From: an uncultured Clostridia bacterium
Lineage (GTDB): Bacteria; Bacillota; Clostridia; TANB77; CAG-508
Assembly (NCBI GenBank): GCA_948735595.1
Contig: CAPXSA010000005.1
Coordinates: 26,490-90,489, forward strand
Length of the DNA: 64,000 nucleotides
Direction of reading: 5' to 3'
Within the stretch, counting starts at the first letter, position 1. Each line of letters starts with the position of its first letter. The notes under the pieces are model-generated. The model had not been told where the DNA came from and did not search any database. It saw nothing but the letters and a program-made list of their open reading frames with translations. The position numbers were made by a program, and so were the translations under genes. Below, in pieces: positions 35,650 to 43,334 of this stretch.

Positions 35650-36099
35650 CTATTTGCAAGGTTTATCGCATGGTTTTTGGCAAGGCTTGTCGCAAGGTTT
35701 TTCTATACATTCTTTACATGGAGGACATTCTAATTCAACGCCTTTTAAGCATTTTCCTTCATGTTTACCACAAGTACATACTTTACAATGTTTTACTTGG
35801 TCTACCCAGATTTCAATTTCATAAAGTCTGTTAGCACATAAAGGTCCAAAAACGAATTCTCCGTTTTTGTCAGTGAAAGTATGAGAAACAGGACGTCTTT
35901 CCTCTTCACCACATTCACAAACAACCTCAACTAATTTAACAACAGCATCTTTTACAGGGTCTTGATAACAATCTTTTACAACACCATAAATAACAGTTCT
36001 GTTATCTTCTGGTAAAGTAATGTCTAAATCAAATTGTTTTCCAGTAGCTAAGATACCATCAACATTCATAACAGGGCATACGCATTTTTCGTAATCCAT
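35650..36099 (-). CDS. Cysteine-rich protein with carboxypeptidase-regulatory-like domain
   Basis: Start taken at MDYEKCVCPVMNVDG (36099); an upstream in-frame ATG would overlap AAAGGA. About 149 aa. After an N-terminal Cys-containing segment there is a beta-sandwich of the CarboxypepD-reg-like kind (VIYGVVKDCYQDPVKDAVVKLVEV...TDKNGEFVFGPL). The C-terminus is a Cys/Pro/Lys repeat (CDKPCQKPCDKPCK). Such proteins in clostridia are plausible spore-coat or exosporium components; that role is inference. Confidence 0.7.
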   Translation of the reverse strand: MDYEKCVCPVMNVDGILATGKQFDLDITLPEDNRTVIYGVVKDCYQDPVKDAVVKLVEVVCECGEEERRPVSHTFTDKNGEFVFGPLCANRLYEIEIWVDQVKHCKVCTCGKHEGKCLKGVELECPPCKECIEKPCDKPCQKPCDKPCK

Positions 36100-36222
36100 A
36101 AATATTTTCATTCCTTTCTTTTTGTTATTAATATATAGTATGCAAAAAACGACAAGTTGTGACATGAAAGAATAGAAGTAGTATTAATAAAAAAAGTGCT
36201 AGAAGCAATAGCAATTATTCTG

Positions 36223-36275
36223 TTGAACTTTACATAAAATTGTGATATAATGAAAAAGATGTAACAGATGTTACA
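36223..36275 (+). promoter_or_regulatory. Promoter and 5' UTR hairpin of the 36305 gene
   Basis: TTGAAC (36223-36228), 17 bases, TATAAT (36246-36251), then the hairpin TGTAAC-AGAT-GTTACA (36260-36275). Confidence 0.7.
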
Positions 36276-36304
36276 AAAATTTTTATTAAAGTGAGGTCAG
36301 AAAA

Positions 36305-36850
36305 ATGAATCGGAAACAAGAACAGAAGATATTTACTATCTTCGCCATCGTGAGTGCTTTTGCTTTGATAGTGGTTGCATGGAACAGTGCATGGTGGCAG
36401 GGCTTCGCAAAAGCAAATAACCAGATGCAGATTGTTGACAACAATAATCTGCAAGCAGATGTGACAAACCAAACTATTCAAGATGTGGCTAAAGAACAGG
36501 AAAGATATGATGAATACAGCTTTATAGCAAGTTTTCATGAGGGCCTGGCTTATGCAAAGAAGGAAGTTGAAGGTAGCTATTGGCAAAAATATGGATATAT
36601 TGACACCGAAGGCAAAGAAGTAATTGTATGTAAATATCAGTGGGCAAACAATTTCAGCGATGGACTTGCAGCAGTTACAGAAGATGGAAAAAAATATGGC
36701 TATATTGACCATCAAGGAAATTGGGTGATTGAGCCAATATTAGACCATGCAAGGGACTTCAAACAAGGTAAAGCAAGGGTACAAATAGGCATCAATTGGT
36801 ATGTTATTGACAAAGAAGGAAACATCTTGGAAGAAGAAAGTAAATCATGA
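36305..36850 (+). CDS. Membrane-anchored WG-repeat protein, higher-GC class
   Basis: 181 aa. N-terminal membrane helix (about 10-32), then WG/KWGYID-type beta repeats: YWQKYGYIDTEGKEVIVCKYQWANNFSDGLAAV, KKYGYIDHQGNWVIEPILDHARDF, and a partial third copy. WG repeats usually bind ligands at the cell surface; exact function unknown. Codon 3 is CGG, read as Arg in the zero frame; a C-skip would stop after about 15 codons. Codon use (CAG, ATC, GAC, GGC) differs from the neighbours. Own promoter and terminator. Confidence 0.8.
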   Translation: MNRKQEQKIFTIFAIVSAFALIVVAWNSAWWQGFAKANNQMQIVDNNNLQADVTNQTIQDVAKEQERYDEYSFIASFHEGLAYAKKEVEGSYWQKYGYIDTEGKEVIVCKYQWANNFSDGLAAVTEDGKKYGYIDHQGNWVIEPILDHARDFKQGKARVQIGINWYVIDKEGNILEEESKS

Positions 36851-36890
36851 TTAAATTTTATGAGAGTTTTTCTGAAATTAAAAAGGAGGA

Positions 36891-36928
36891 GGATGTGCAA
36901 AGATTTTTGCACATCCTTTTCCTTTTAG
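36891..36928 (+). terminator. Terminator of the WG-repeat gene
   Basis: GGATGTGCAAA and TTTGCACATCC, perfect 11-bp stem, followed by TTTTCCTTTT. Confidence 0.9.
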
Positions 36929-36986
36929 GTTATAAATCCAAAAAAGTAGACATATATTCTAATAAAACAAAAAGAAGGAGAAAATT

Positions 36987-37160
36987 ATGTTTATCGTATT
37001 TAATAAACAAAAAATATATTCTTATCTAGTAGCGCTTAGCACTGTAGTTATTTTATTTGTTATTGCTTTTGCTGTAACAAATTCACCAAAGGATGTACTT
37101 CAAACATCTATAAATGCACAAGATGAGAATAATGTGGTAATCAATCAAATAAATAATTAA
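36987..37160 (+). CDS. Small single-helix membrane protein
   Basis: 57 aa, MFIVFNKQKIYSYLVALSTVVILFVIAFAVTNS followed by an acidic/Asn-rich tail. AGAAGGAG is 8 bases before the ATG. N-terminal signal-anchor; no family recognised. Confidence 0.6.
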   Translation: MFIVFNKQKIYSYLVALSTVVILFVIAFAVTNSPKDVLQTSINAQDENNVVINQINN

Positions 37161-37226
37161 GTTTTTTTGTATAGCTCCTAGAACATTGGGTATACTTATG
37201 CTTAGAATAAGAAGGAGTTTATAGCA

Positions 37227-37706
37227 ATGTCTTTAATCGGTATTTTAACGCAAAATCAAAATAAAGCATATTTAAAAGAAGAATTAAAGAAAAGGAAACT
37301 AGAAGATGTATTTTTTCTAACAGAAAGTACAGCACAAAATATGCGTAATGTGAAATTTGACACATTTTTATTAGGAAAGAAGATAACAGAAAAGCAAGAA
37401 ATGATTAGGGAAATTGCAAAAAGGACAGACTATTTTATACTCAATAGTGATGTGAAAGAAAATTTACCACTTTTAGAAAATCTAGACTTAAAAATTATCA
37501 CTTATGGGTATAATCAAAAAGCAAGTATAACAACTTCTAGTGTAGAAGATGAGAAAGTTATAGTTTGTTTACAAAGAGGAATTAAGAATATTTATCAAGA
37601 AGAAATTGAGCCACAAGAAATGGAACTTGAAATAGATAAAAGTGACAATAATAGTGCTGTTTTAGAACTTGCAAGTTTGCTATTTCTTTACTCTAAAAAG
37701 GATTAA
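37227..37706 (+). CDS. Conserved protein of unknown function, Mur-ligase-like fragment features
   Basis: 159 aa with AGAAGGAG upstream. N-terminal Rossmann-like strand MSLIGILTQNQNKAYLKEEL and a segment LDLKIITYGYNQKASITTSSVEDEKVIVCLQ that recalls the ITYG(F/Y)N...ITASS segment of Mur-ligase C-terminal regions in clostridial proteins. No ATP-binding loop is seen. I cannot assign a function. Confidence 0.6.
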   Translation: MSLIGILTQNQNKAYLKEELKKRKLEDVFFLTESTAQNMRNVKFDTFLLGKKITEKQEMIREIAKRTDYFILNSDVKENLPLLENLDLKIITYGYNQKASITTSSVEDEKVIVCLQRGIKNIYQEEIEPQEMELEIDKSDNNSAVLELASLLFLYSKKD

Positions 37707-37750
37707 AAGGTAAAATTAACATAAAAAATAGAAAAAAATAACATTTTATG

Positions 37751-37805
37751 TAGACAAAACCAAAAATATGTAGTATAATAGGTATTGTACTAGGGGATTC
37801 CTAGT
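37751..37805 (+). promoter_or_regulatory. Promoter and leader hairpin of ssb
   Basis: TAGACA (37751-37756), 17 bases, TATAAT (37774-37779), then ACTAGG-GGATT-CCTAGT (37789-37805). Confidence 0.65.
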
Positions 37806-37864
37806 CTAAAACTTATATACTATGAATAAACTAAATAAGAAACAAAGGTAGGGAGGAAAACAAA

Positions 37865-38569
37865 TTGAATACAAATTATGATGATAATAACCATTTAGTA
37901 TTGGTTGGAAAGGTAACAAGTGACAAAAGATTTAGTCATGAAATCTATGGAGAGAAGTTCTACATCTTTGATTTAAGCGTACCTCGTTTAAGTGGAAATG
38001 CAGACAATATTCCAGTTACAATTTCTGAAAGATTATTAACCATAAAAGATTTAGTAATTGGAAGTAAATTAGAAATTGATGGACAATTTAGATCATATAA
38101 CAGTTATGATCAAGAGAAAAACAGATTAATTCTAACTGTTTTTGCAAAAGATATTAATTTCTTAGAAAATCAAGAAGAGGAAGTAGAAGTTAGTAACGAA
38201 ATTGTATCAAATGAAGTAACTTTAGATGGATATATTTGTAAAAAGCCAATTTATCGTAAAACTCCATTTGGAAGAGAAATTTCAGATATTTTACTAGCAG
38301 TTAATAGAGCATATAACAAATCTGACTATATTCCATGTATTGCATGGGGAAGAAATGCTAGATTCTGTGAAAACATCCCAGTTGGAACAGAAGTTAAAAT
38401 CATCGGACGTGTTCAATCAAGAGAGTATGAAAAGAAATATGAAGATGGTACAGTAGAAAAGAAAGTGGCTTATGAAGTATCTGTATCAAGCTTAGAAGTA
38501 GCAAATCAAGAAAATAATGAAAATGGGGAAGAAAATACAGAAGTAGCTGAAAATCAAGAAGCTATCTAA
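37865..38569 (+). CDS. Single-stranded DNA-binding protein, two OB folds
   Basis: 234 aa starting with TTG after GGGAGG. The N-terminal OB-like region (about 8-105, NHLVLVGKVTSDKRF...) is divergent; the second (about 118-215: VTLDGYICKKPIYRKTPFGREISDILLAVNRAYNKSDYIPCIAWGRNARFCENIPVGTEVKIIGRVQSREYEKK) is a clear SSB/primosomal PriB-like OB fold. Acidic C-terminal tail (ENNENGEENTEVAENQEAI), longer than the usual DDIPF tip. Likely a dedicated clostridial SSB paralogue. Confidence 0.85.
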   Translation: MNTNYDDNNHLVLVGKVTSDKRFSHEIYGEKFYIFDLSVPRLSGNADNIPVTISERLLTIKDLVIGSKLEIDGQFRSYNSYDQEKNRLILTVFAKDINFLENQEEEVEVSNEIVSNEVTLDGYICKKPIYRKTPFGREISDILLAVNRAYNKSDYIPCIAWGRNARFCENIPVGTEVKIIGRVQSREYEKKYEDGTVEKKVAYEVSVSSLEVANQENNENGEENTEVAENQEAI

Positions 38570-38581
38570 AAAATAAAAAGT

Positions 38582-38620
38582 AAAGCAATTCTAATTTTAA
38601 GAAGTTAGAATTGCTTTTTG
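38582..38620 (+). terminator. Terminator of ssb
   Basis: AAAGCAATTCTAA and TTAGAATTGCTTT arms and a T-run. Confidence 0.85.
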
Positions 38621-38643
38621 TTATACAATAAAATCGTGAAGAA

Positions 38644-38820
38644 TTAATTTTCTTCACGATTTGTTTCCTTCTTTACATTTGGTATAACAATAGTCCTATC
38701 TTCTTTAGGCTTAGGTTTTTCCACCTCTAAATGCTCACGAACAGGGGAAATATCTAAATCTCCATCTCCAGTTATTACTTCTATTTTTTTTGGTGCTTCT
38801 TCTTTTTTTTCTTCGTCCAT
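38644..38820 (-). CDS. Small acidic/charged protein of unknown function
   Basis: 58 aa: MDEEKKEEAPKKIEVITGDG, then DLDISPVREHLEVEKPKPKEDRTIVIPNVKKETNREEN. GGAGTG precedes the ATG. A perfect ATCGTGAAGAA/TTCTTCACGAT hairpin overlaps the stop codon and acts as terminator. Highly charged and probably disordered. Confidence 0.6.
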   Translation of the reverse strand: MDEEKKEEAPKKIEVITGDGDLDISPVREHLEVEKPKPKEDRTIVIPNVKKETNREEN

Positions 38821-38949
38821 TTTGACATCACTCCACTCTCTAATCTAAATTAATCTTATCACAAGCAAAAAACAATGTCAATATTTCTGTGAATAGCTTG
38901 ACATAAAGCGGTAAGCGTGGGATAATATTGTAGGAAGGAAATTAGAGAA

Positions 38950-39615
38950 ATGGAAATTAACAAAGCAAAAGGAATGATAGAAGCAATACTTTTTGCAGCA
39001 GGTAGAGAAGTGAAAATTAAAGAATTAATGCTTGCACTAGAAGCAAATTCAGAAGAAATTATTAGTATTGTAGAAAGTATGAAAAATGAATATCAACAAG
39101 AAAATAGAGGGCTTCAAATTATCAATGTAGGTGAAGCCTATCAGTTATGTACAAAAAAAGAATATTATGAAGTGATTTATAGTATATTTGATAAAAGAAA
39201 CAAACCAAACTTATCACAAGCAGCATTAGAGACATTAGCAATTATTGCATATAATCCACGTATTACGAGAGCAGAGATAGAGTCTGTTCGTGGTGTTGGT
39301 TCTGATGCAACTATTTATAAATTATTAGAATATCATTTGATAGAAGAAACAGGAAAACTAGATGCACCAGGAAAGCCAGGTACTTATGGGGTAACACCAG
39401 AGTTTTTTAGAATGTTTGGATTTAATAGTTTAGAGGAACTTCCAGAACTACCAAGATACAAAGTAGATGAGAATCAACAAATTGTAATTGATGATGTTAT
39501 AGAAGAACAAGATAAAGTCAAAAACGATAATGAAAATAACGAAGAAGAAGCTCAAAATGAGGCTCCAATGCCCGCAAGGGAAGAAAATGATGAGAAAAGT
39601 GAAAGAGAAAATTAA
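38950..39615 (+). CDS. scpB: Segregation and condensation protein B
   Basis: 221 aa. Two winged helices, MEINKAKGMIEAILFAAGREVKIKELMLALE and LETLAIIAYNPRITRAEIESVRGVGSDATIYKLLEYHLIEETGKLDAPGKPGTYGVTPEFFRMFG, are diagnostic. ScpB bridges ScpA and SMC in chromosome condensation. The C-terminal tail is acidic (NDNENNEEEAQNEAPMPAREENDEKSEREN), longer than in Bacillus. scpA is not adjacent in this window. Confidence 0.95.
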   Translation: MEINKAKGMIEAILFAAGREVKIKELMLALEANSEEIISIVESMKNEYQQENRGLQIINVGEAYQLCTKKEYYEVIYSIFDKRNKPNLSQAALETLAIIAYNPRITRAEIESVRGVGSDATIYKLLEYHLIEETGKLDAPGKPGTYGVTPEFFRMFGFNSLEELPELPRYKVDENQQIVIDDVIEEQDKVKNDNENNEEEAQNEAPMPAREENDEKSEREN

Positions 39616-39620
39616 ACTTC

Positions 39621-39703
39621 CGGGGGACATACCTTGTCCCTTAGCGGGGACACATCTTAACTATGAAGGAGCGACCTTAGGGAAAAATGTGTCCTCGTTA
39701 GAA
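39621..39703 (+). repeat. Palindromic GGGGACA-type repeat between scpB and proS
   Basis: Contains GGGGGACATACCTTGTCCC and GGGGACACATCTTA with a complementary AAATGTGTCCTC further on. Related in style, but not close in sequence, to the REP-like copies at 16039 and 41177. Confidence 0.5.
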
Positions 39704-39730
39704 GACATAAAATAGTAGAGAAAGGAAGAA

Positions 39731-41176
39731 ATGAAAATGAGTAAAGAAAAAGAATTTGTAAAAGAAATTACAAATATTGAAGATGATTTTGCACAATGGT
39801 ATACAGACATTGTAAAAAAAGCAGATTTAGCAGATTATACAGACACAAAAGGCTGTGTAGCAATTAAACCTTATGGATATGCTATTTGGGAAAATATCCA
39901 AAAATATGCTGATGATTTATTTAAAAAATCAGGAGTAGAAAATGTATATTTACCATTATTAATTCCAGAGAGTTTATTGCAAAAAGAGAAAGATCATGTA
40001 GAAGGATTTGCGCCAGAAGTAGCATGGGTAACACAAGGTGGAGGAGAAGAATTAGAAGAAAAACTATGTATTCGTCCAACTTCTGAAACTATGTTTTCCA
40101 ACCTATATTCTAAATGGCTAAGTTCATGGAGAGATTTACCAATGGTATATAACCAATGGTGTAGTGTATTAAGATGGGAAAAAGAAACAAGACCTTTCTT
40201 ACGCTCTAGAGAATTCTTATGGCAAGAAGGTCATACAATACATGCAACAGAAGAAGAAGCAAGACAAAGAACTATTCAAATGTTAAATATTTATGAGCAA
40301 GTAATAGAGGAATTATTAGCTATTCCAGTAGTAAAAGGAGAAAAGACACCAAGTGAGAAATTTGCAGGAGCAGATAATACCTATACAGTAGAAACTATGA
40401 TGCATGATGGAAAGGCATTACAATCTGGAACTTCTCATTATTTTGGTCAAAATTTCACAAAACCATTTGAAGTAAAATTCCAAAATAAAGAGGGAAAAGA
40501 AGAGTATGCTTATCAAACTTCTTGGGGAATAAGTACAAGATTAATTGGTGGAGTTATCATGGCACATGGAGATAACAGAGGACTAAAACTACCACCAAGA
40601 GTGGCACCTATTCAAGTAGTTATTGTACCAATTGCAGCACATAAAGAAGGTGTTACTGAAAAAGCACAAGAAGTATACCAAATGCTTGAGGAAAATTATA
40701 GGGTGAAATTAGATTTAAGAGATAATTATTCTACAGGATATAAGTTCAATGATTGGGAAATGAGAGGGGTTCCAGTACGTATTGAAATGGGACCAAGAGA
40801 TATTGAAAATGGTATATGTATTGCTGTTAGAAGAGATACACTAGAAAGACAAGAAATAAAACTAGAAGAATTATCTAGTGAATTAGGAATTCTTTTAGAA
40901 GATATTCAAGCAAATATGTTTGCAGAATGTAAAAAGAGATTAGAAGAAAAAACGACAGTTGCTACTAACATGGAAGAATTTGCTAAGAACATGGAAGAAA
41001 ATCAAGGATTTGTGAAAGCCATGTGGTGTGGAGAAGAAGCATGCGAAGATAAAATCAGAGAGTTAACAGGTGCAAAATCAAGATGTATTCCATTTGAGCA
41101 AGAACATATTTCAGATACTTGTGTATGTTGTGGTAAAAAGGCAGATAAAATGGTAGTATGGGGTAGACAATATTAG
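39731..41176 (+). CDS. proS: Prolyl-tRNA synthetase, short archaeal/eukaryal type
   Basis: 481 aa. Class II motifs: motif 1 [12 protein letters not shown], motif 2 [15 protein letters not shown]...[14 protein letters not shown], motif 3 [28 protein letters not shown]; anticodon-binding domain and a C-terminal zinc-binding [18 protein letters not shown] end. It lacks the INS editing insert of the long bacterial form; a stand-alone YbaK-type deacylase at 49.8 kb may supply trans-editing. Two start ATGs (39731 and 39737) are possible. Confidence 0.95.
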   Translation: MKMSKEKEFVKEITNIEDDFAQWYTDIVKKADLADYTDTKGCVAIKPYGYAIWENIQKYADDLFKKSGVENVYLPLLIPESLLQKEKDHVEGFAPEVAWVTQGGGEELEEKLCIRPTSETMFSNLYSKWLSSWRDLPMVYNQWCSVLRWEKETRPFLRSREFLWQEGHTIHATEEEARQRTIQMLNIYEQVIEELLAIPVVKGEKTPSEKFAGADNTYTVETMMHDGKALQSGTSHYFGQNFTKPFEVKFQNKEGKEEYAYQTSWGISTRLIGGVIMAHGDNRGLKLPPRVAPIQVVIVPIAAHKEGVTEKAQEVYQMLEENYRVKLDLRDNYSTGYKFNDWEMRGVPVRIEMGPRDIENGICIAVRRDTLERQEIKLEELSSELGILLEDIQANMFAECKKRLEEKTTVATNMEEFAKNMEENQGFVKAMWCGEEACEDKIRELTGAKSRCIPFEQEHISDTCVCCGKKADKMVVWGRQY

Positions 41177-41233
41177 TGTCAGTTAGGGGACGTTCCTTTT
41201 TCTGACAAAAGTGTCAGACTGGGGACACACCTT
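41177..41233 (+). repeat. REP-like palindromic repeat, copy B, abutting the proS stop
   Basis: Nearly identical to 16039-16095: TGTCAG, GGGGACGTTCC, CTGACA, then GTGTCAGACTGGGGACACACCTT. It begins directly after TAG, like copy A. Confidence 0.8.
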
Positions 41234-41261
41234 CAATATGAATGTAATAAAGATATAAAGA

Positions 41262-41290
41262 AAAAAGAACAGTTCGGCTGTTCTTTTTAG
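41262..41290 (+). terminator. Terminator after proS
   Basis: AAAGAACAG-TTCGG-CTGTTCTTT plus T-run. Confidence 0.85.
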
Positions 41291-41309
41291 TATATATAAC
41301 GATTTTTAC

Positions 41310-41841
41310 TCATTTATTCAACGAATTCAAAATTTCAGGGTAGATACGGTAAGCATTTTCTTTCCAGTTATCTACTATTTTTTTTGCTTCCTCACGAGAA
41401 CCAGCAAAAACACTAACTTCAAAAATACAAGTGTTATTTTCATTAATCTTACAAGTTACAGTATAATCATTTTCACTTCTAGGAGTAAATTCAGCTACAA
41501 TGGATTCTTCTTCAGCAGTAGAGGTGAGTTCTCTCTGAAAGCTAGTATCTACTTTTAATTTCATAATACCGAGGTAACATATCATCGGTTAATTCTAAAG
41601 CCTCTTGACCTTTTTCTGTAATAGAATAGGTATGTTTTCCATCTATATCAAATCGAGCGATATATTGATTTTCTAATAAATCTAGTAAGAATTGTTGAAA
41701 ATAAAAATAGTTCATATCCATAACAGAGAGAACTAACCTAAGTAGTCCATCATTGGTAATGGGATTTTCTAATTTATTTAAAATGTATAAAATTAATACT
41801 TTGTTTTCTGCTAAAACTTCTCCGTCTTGTGTTAATTTCAC
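41310..41841 (-). CDS. DUF4364 winged-helix protein, read through a CGG +1 frameshift
   Basis: Start GTG 41841 (MKLTQDGEVLAENKVLILYILNKLENPIT) 8 bases after AGGAG. The first frame has the DUF4364 winged helix (YFYFQQFLLDLLENQYIARFDIDGKHTYSITEKGQEALELTDDMLP), then CGG (41571-41569), and stops nine codons later. Skipping the C gives GIMKLKVDTSFQRELTSTAEE and an open frame to 41310 with the usual C-terminal beta domain. Together about 177 aa, the normal family length. Conventional gene calling would give two overlapping ORFs. Possibly a DNA-binding regulator. Confidence 0.82.
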
Positions 41842-41872
41842 GTTTTTCACTCCTTTAAGGCTTTTCTAAGGA

Positions 41873-41898
41873 ATACAATTGCCTTACGGCAATTGTAT
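41873..41898. repeat. Perfect inverted repeat in the 41.85-42.0 kb gap
   Basis: ATACAATTGCC-TTAC-GGCAATTGTAT, 11-bp arms. No T-run follows; function unclear. Confidence 0.6.
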
Positions 41899-42027
41899 CA
41901 ATCATCCGTAATTCGCTTTGCTTCACACGGCTGACTGAATTATAACACAAACTATTTAAAAATACTATTCTTTTTGCAATAAAAATGATATACTAAAATA
42001 GAAAGAAAAAATAAAGGAAAGAAAAAG

Positions 42028-42702
42028 ATGAAAACACTATATGAACTGCTAGAAGTAAGTGAAAATGCTTCGAAAGAAATTATTGAAAAAGCATATAAAG
42101 TACTAGCTAAAAAATATCATCCTGATTTGCAGGCAGAAGGAGAAAAACTAGAAGCGGAAAAGAAGATGAAGCAAATCAATGAAGCATATGAAGTATTAAG
42201 TGACGAGACGAAAAGAAAAGAGTATGATTTAAAATTAATAGAAGAAAGAAGGCAAGAAGAAGCAAAAAAACAACCACAGCCAAGTTATAGTCAAAATCCA
42301 TATGAACAGCCAAATCAAACTTATACAAAGCCAATGTCAGAGCAAGAATATAGAGAAGCTTTAAAAAGGCAGTATCAAGAAAGAAGAGAAGAGCAAGAAA
42401 GACAAAGGCAAATGCAAGAGCAGTATGAACAAAGATACCAGCAAGCATATGAGGGATATTTAAGAAGTTTAGGGTATAAAATCAAATATAAGTGGACATG
42501 GAAAAGATTTAAAGATTTGATGATTACTATTTTTATTATTATTGTCATTTGCGCTATTTTATGGTTCTTTCCGCCAACCAATAAATTAATCATGGATTTT
42601 TACAATTCAAATTCTATTATTCAGGCAGTAATAGAGACTATAGGTAATGTATTTAAGGGGATTTGGAATGGTATTTGTGTAGTATTTCAAAAAAATAAAT
42701 AA
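42028..42702 (+). CDS. Membrane-anchored DnaJ-domain protein
   Basis: 224 aa. J-domain at residues 1-70 ([38 protein letters not shown] motif intact), a Gln/Glu/Tyr-rich linker (about 75-140), one C-terminal membrane helix (about 167-188) and a tail. Recruits Hsp70 (DnaK) to the membrane. No zinc-finger region, so it is not canonical DnaJ. Confidence 0.9.
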   Translation: MKTLYELLEVSENASKEIIEKAYKVLAKKYHPDLQAEGEKLEAEKKMKQINEAYEVLSDETKRKEYDLKLIEERRQEEAKKQPQPSYSQNPYEQPNQTYTKPMSEQEYREALKRQYQERREEQERQRQMQEQYEQRYQQAYEGYLRSLGYKIKYKWTWKRFKDLMITIFIIIVICAILWFFPPTNKLIMDFYNSNSIIQAVIETIGNVFKGIWNGICVVFQKNK

Positions 42703-42767
42703 CCTCTATACAAAATACATAAAATATGATAATATGGACAAAACTATGAAAGAAAGGAAGAAGAATT

Positions 42768-43325
42768 ATGAAAAAAGTTATCATTGGAGTAGTAGCAATT
42801 GCTATCATTGCATTAGTTGTTGTTGGAATTGTAATGGTAAGTGGAAAAAATAAGGAGAATGGAGGAGAAACCACTAATGCAAAAATGCAAACAACACAAG
42901 AAATGCAAGACACACTAAACAGCATTTACACAAAATTAGGGGACAAGCTTCCATCTATTGAAACAAGAGAAATTGATGTGACAGATGAACTAGCAGTAAA
43001 AGCAGCAACAGGTTTACAATCAACACAAAATGTAGAAGCACTTGTACTATCAGAGCCTATGATGAGCTCACAAGCATATTCAGCAGTATTTGTAAAAACC
43101 GCTAAAGGTGCAGATGTTGAGAAAATGAAACAAGAAATGCTTGACAATATTGACACAAGAAAATGGATTTGTGTAACAGCAGAAAAAGTATATGTTACAA
43201 ACCATGAAAACATTATCTTTTTAGTAATGGCAAGTGAAGAATGGGCAAAACCTGTATATGATGAATTCAAAAGTGCAGTAGACGGAAAAGTAGGAAAAGA
43301 ACTACAAAAAACAGAAGAAATTTAG
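42768..43325 (+). CDS. Membrane-anchored DUF4358-like protein
   Basis: 185 aa. Signal-anchor (about 4-24), then a soluble domain (about 40-185: SIYTKLGDKLPSIETREIDVTDELAVKAATGL...WICVTAEKVYVTNHENIIFLVMASEEWAKPVYDEFKSA), the arrangement of DUF4358 proteins found upstream of MBOAT/DHHW operons. Followed by the MBOAT gene with a 9-base gap, so probably co-transcribed with a cell-surface acetylation system. Confidence 0.7.
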   Translation: MKKVIIGVVAIAIIALVVVGIVMVSGKNKENGGETTNAKMQTTQEMQDTLNSIYTKLGDKLPSIETREIDVTDELAVKAATGLQSTQNVEALVLSEPMMSSQAYSAVFVKTAKGADVEKMKQEMLDNIDTRKWICVTAEKVYVTNHENIIFLVMASEEWAKPVYDEFKSAVDGKVGKELQKTEEI

Positions 43326-43334
43326 GAGGAAATT

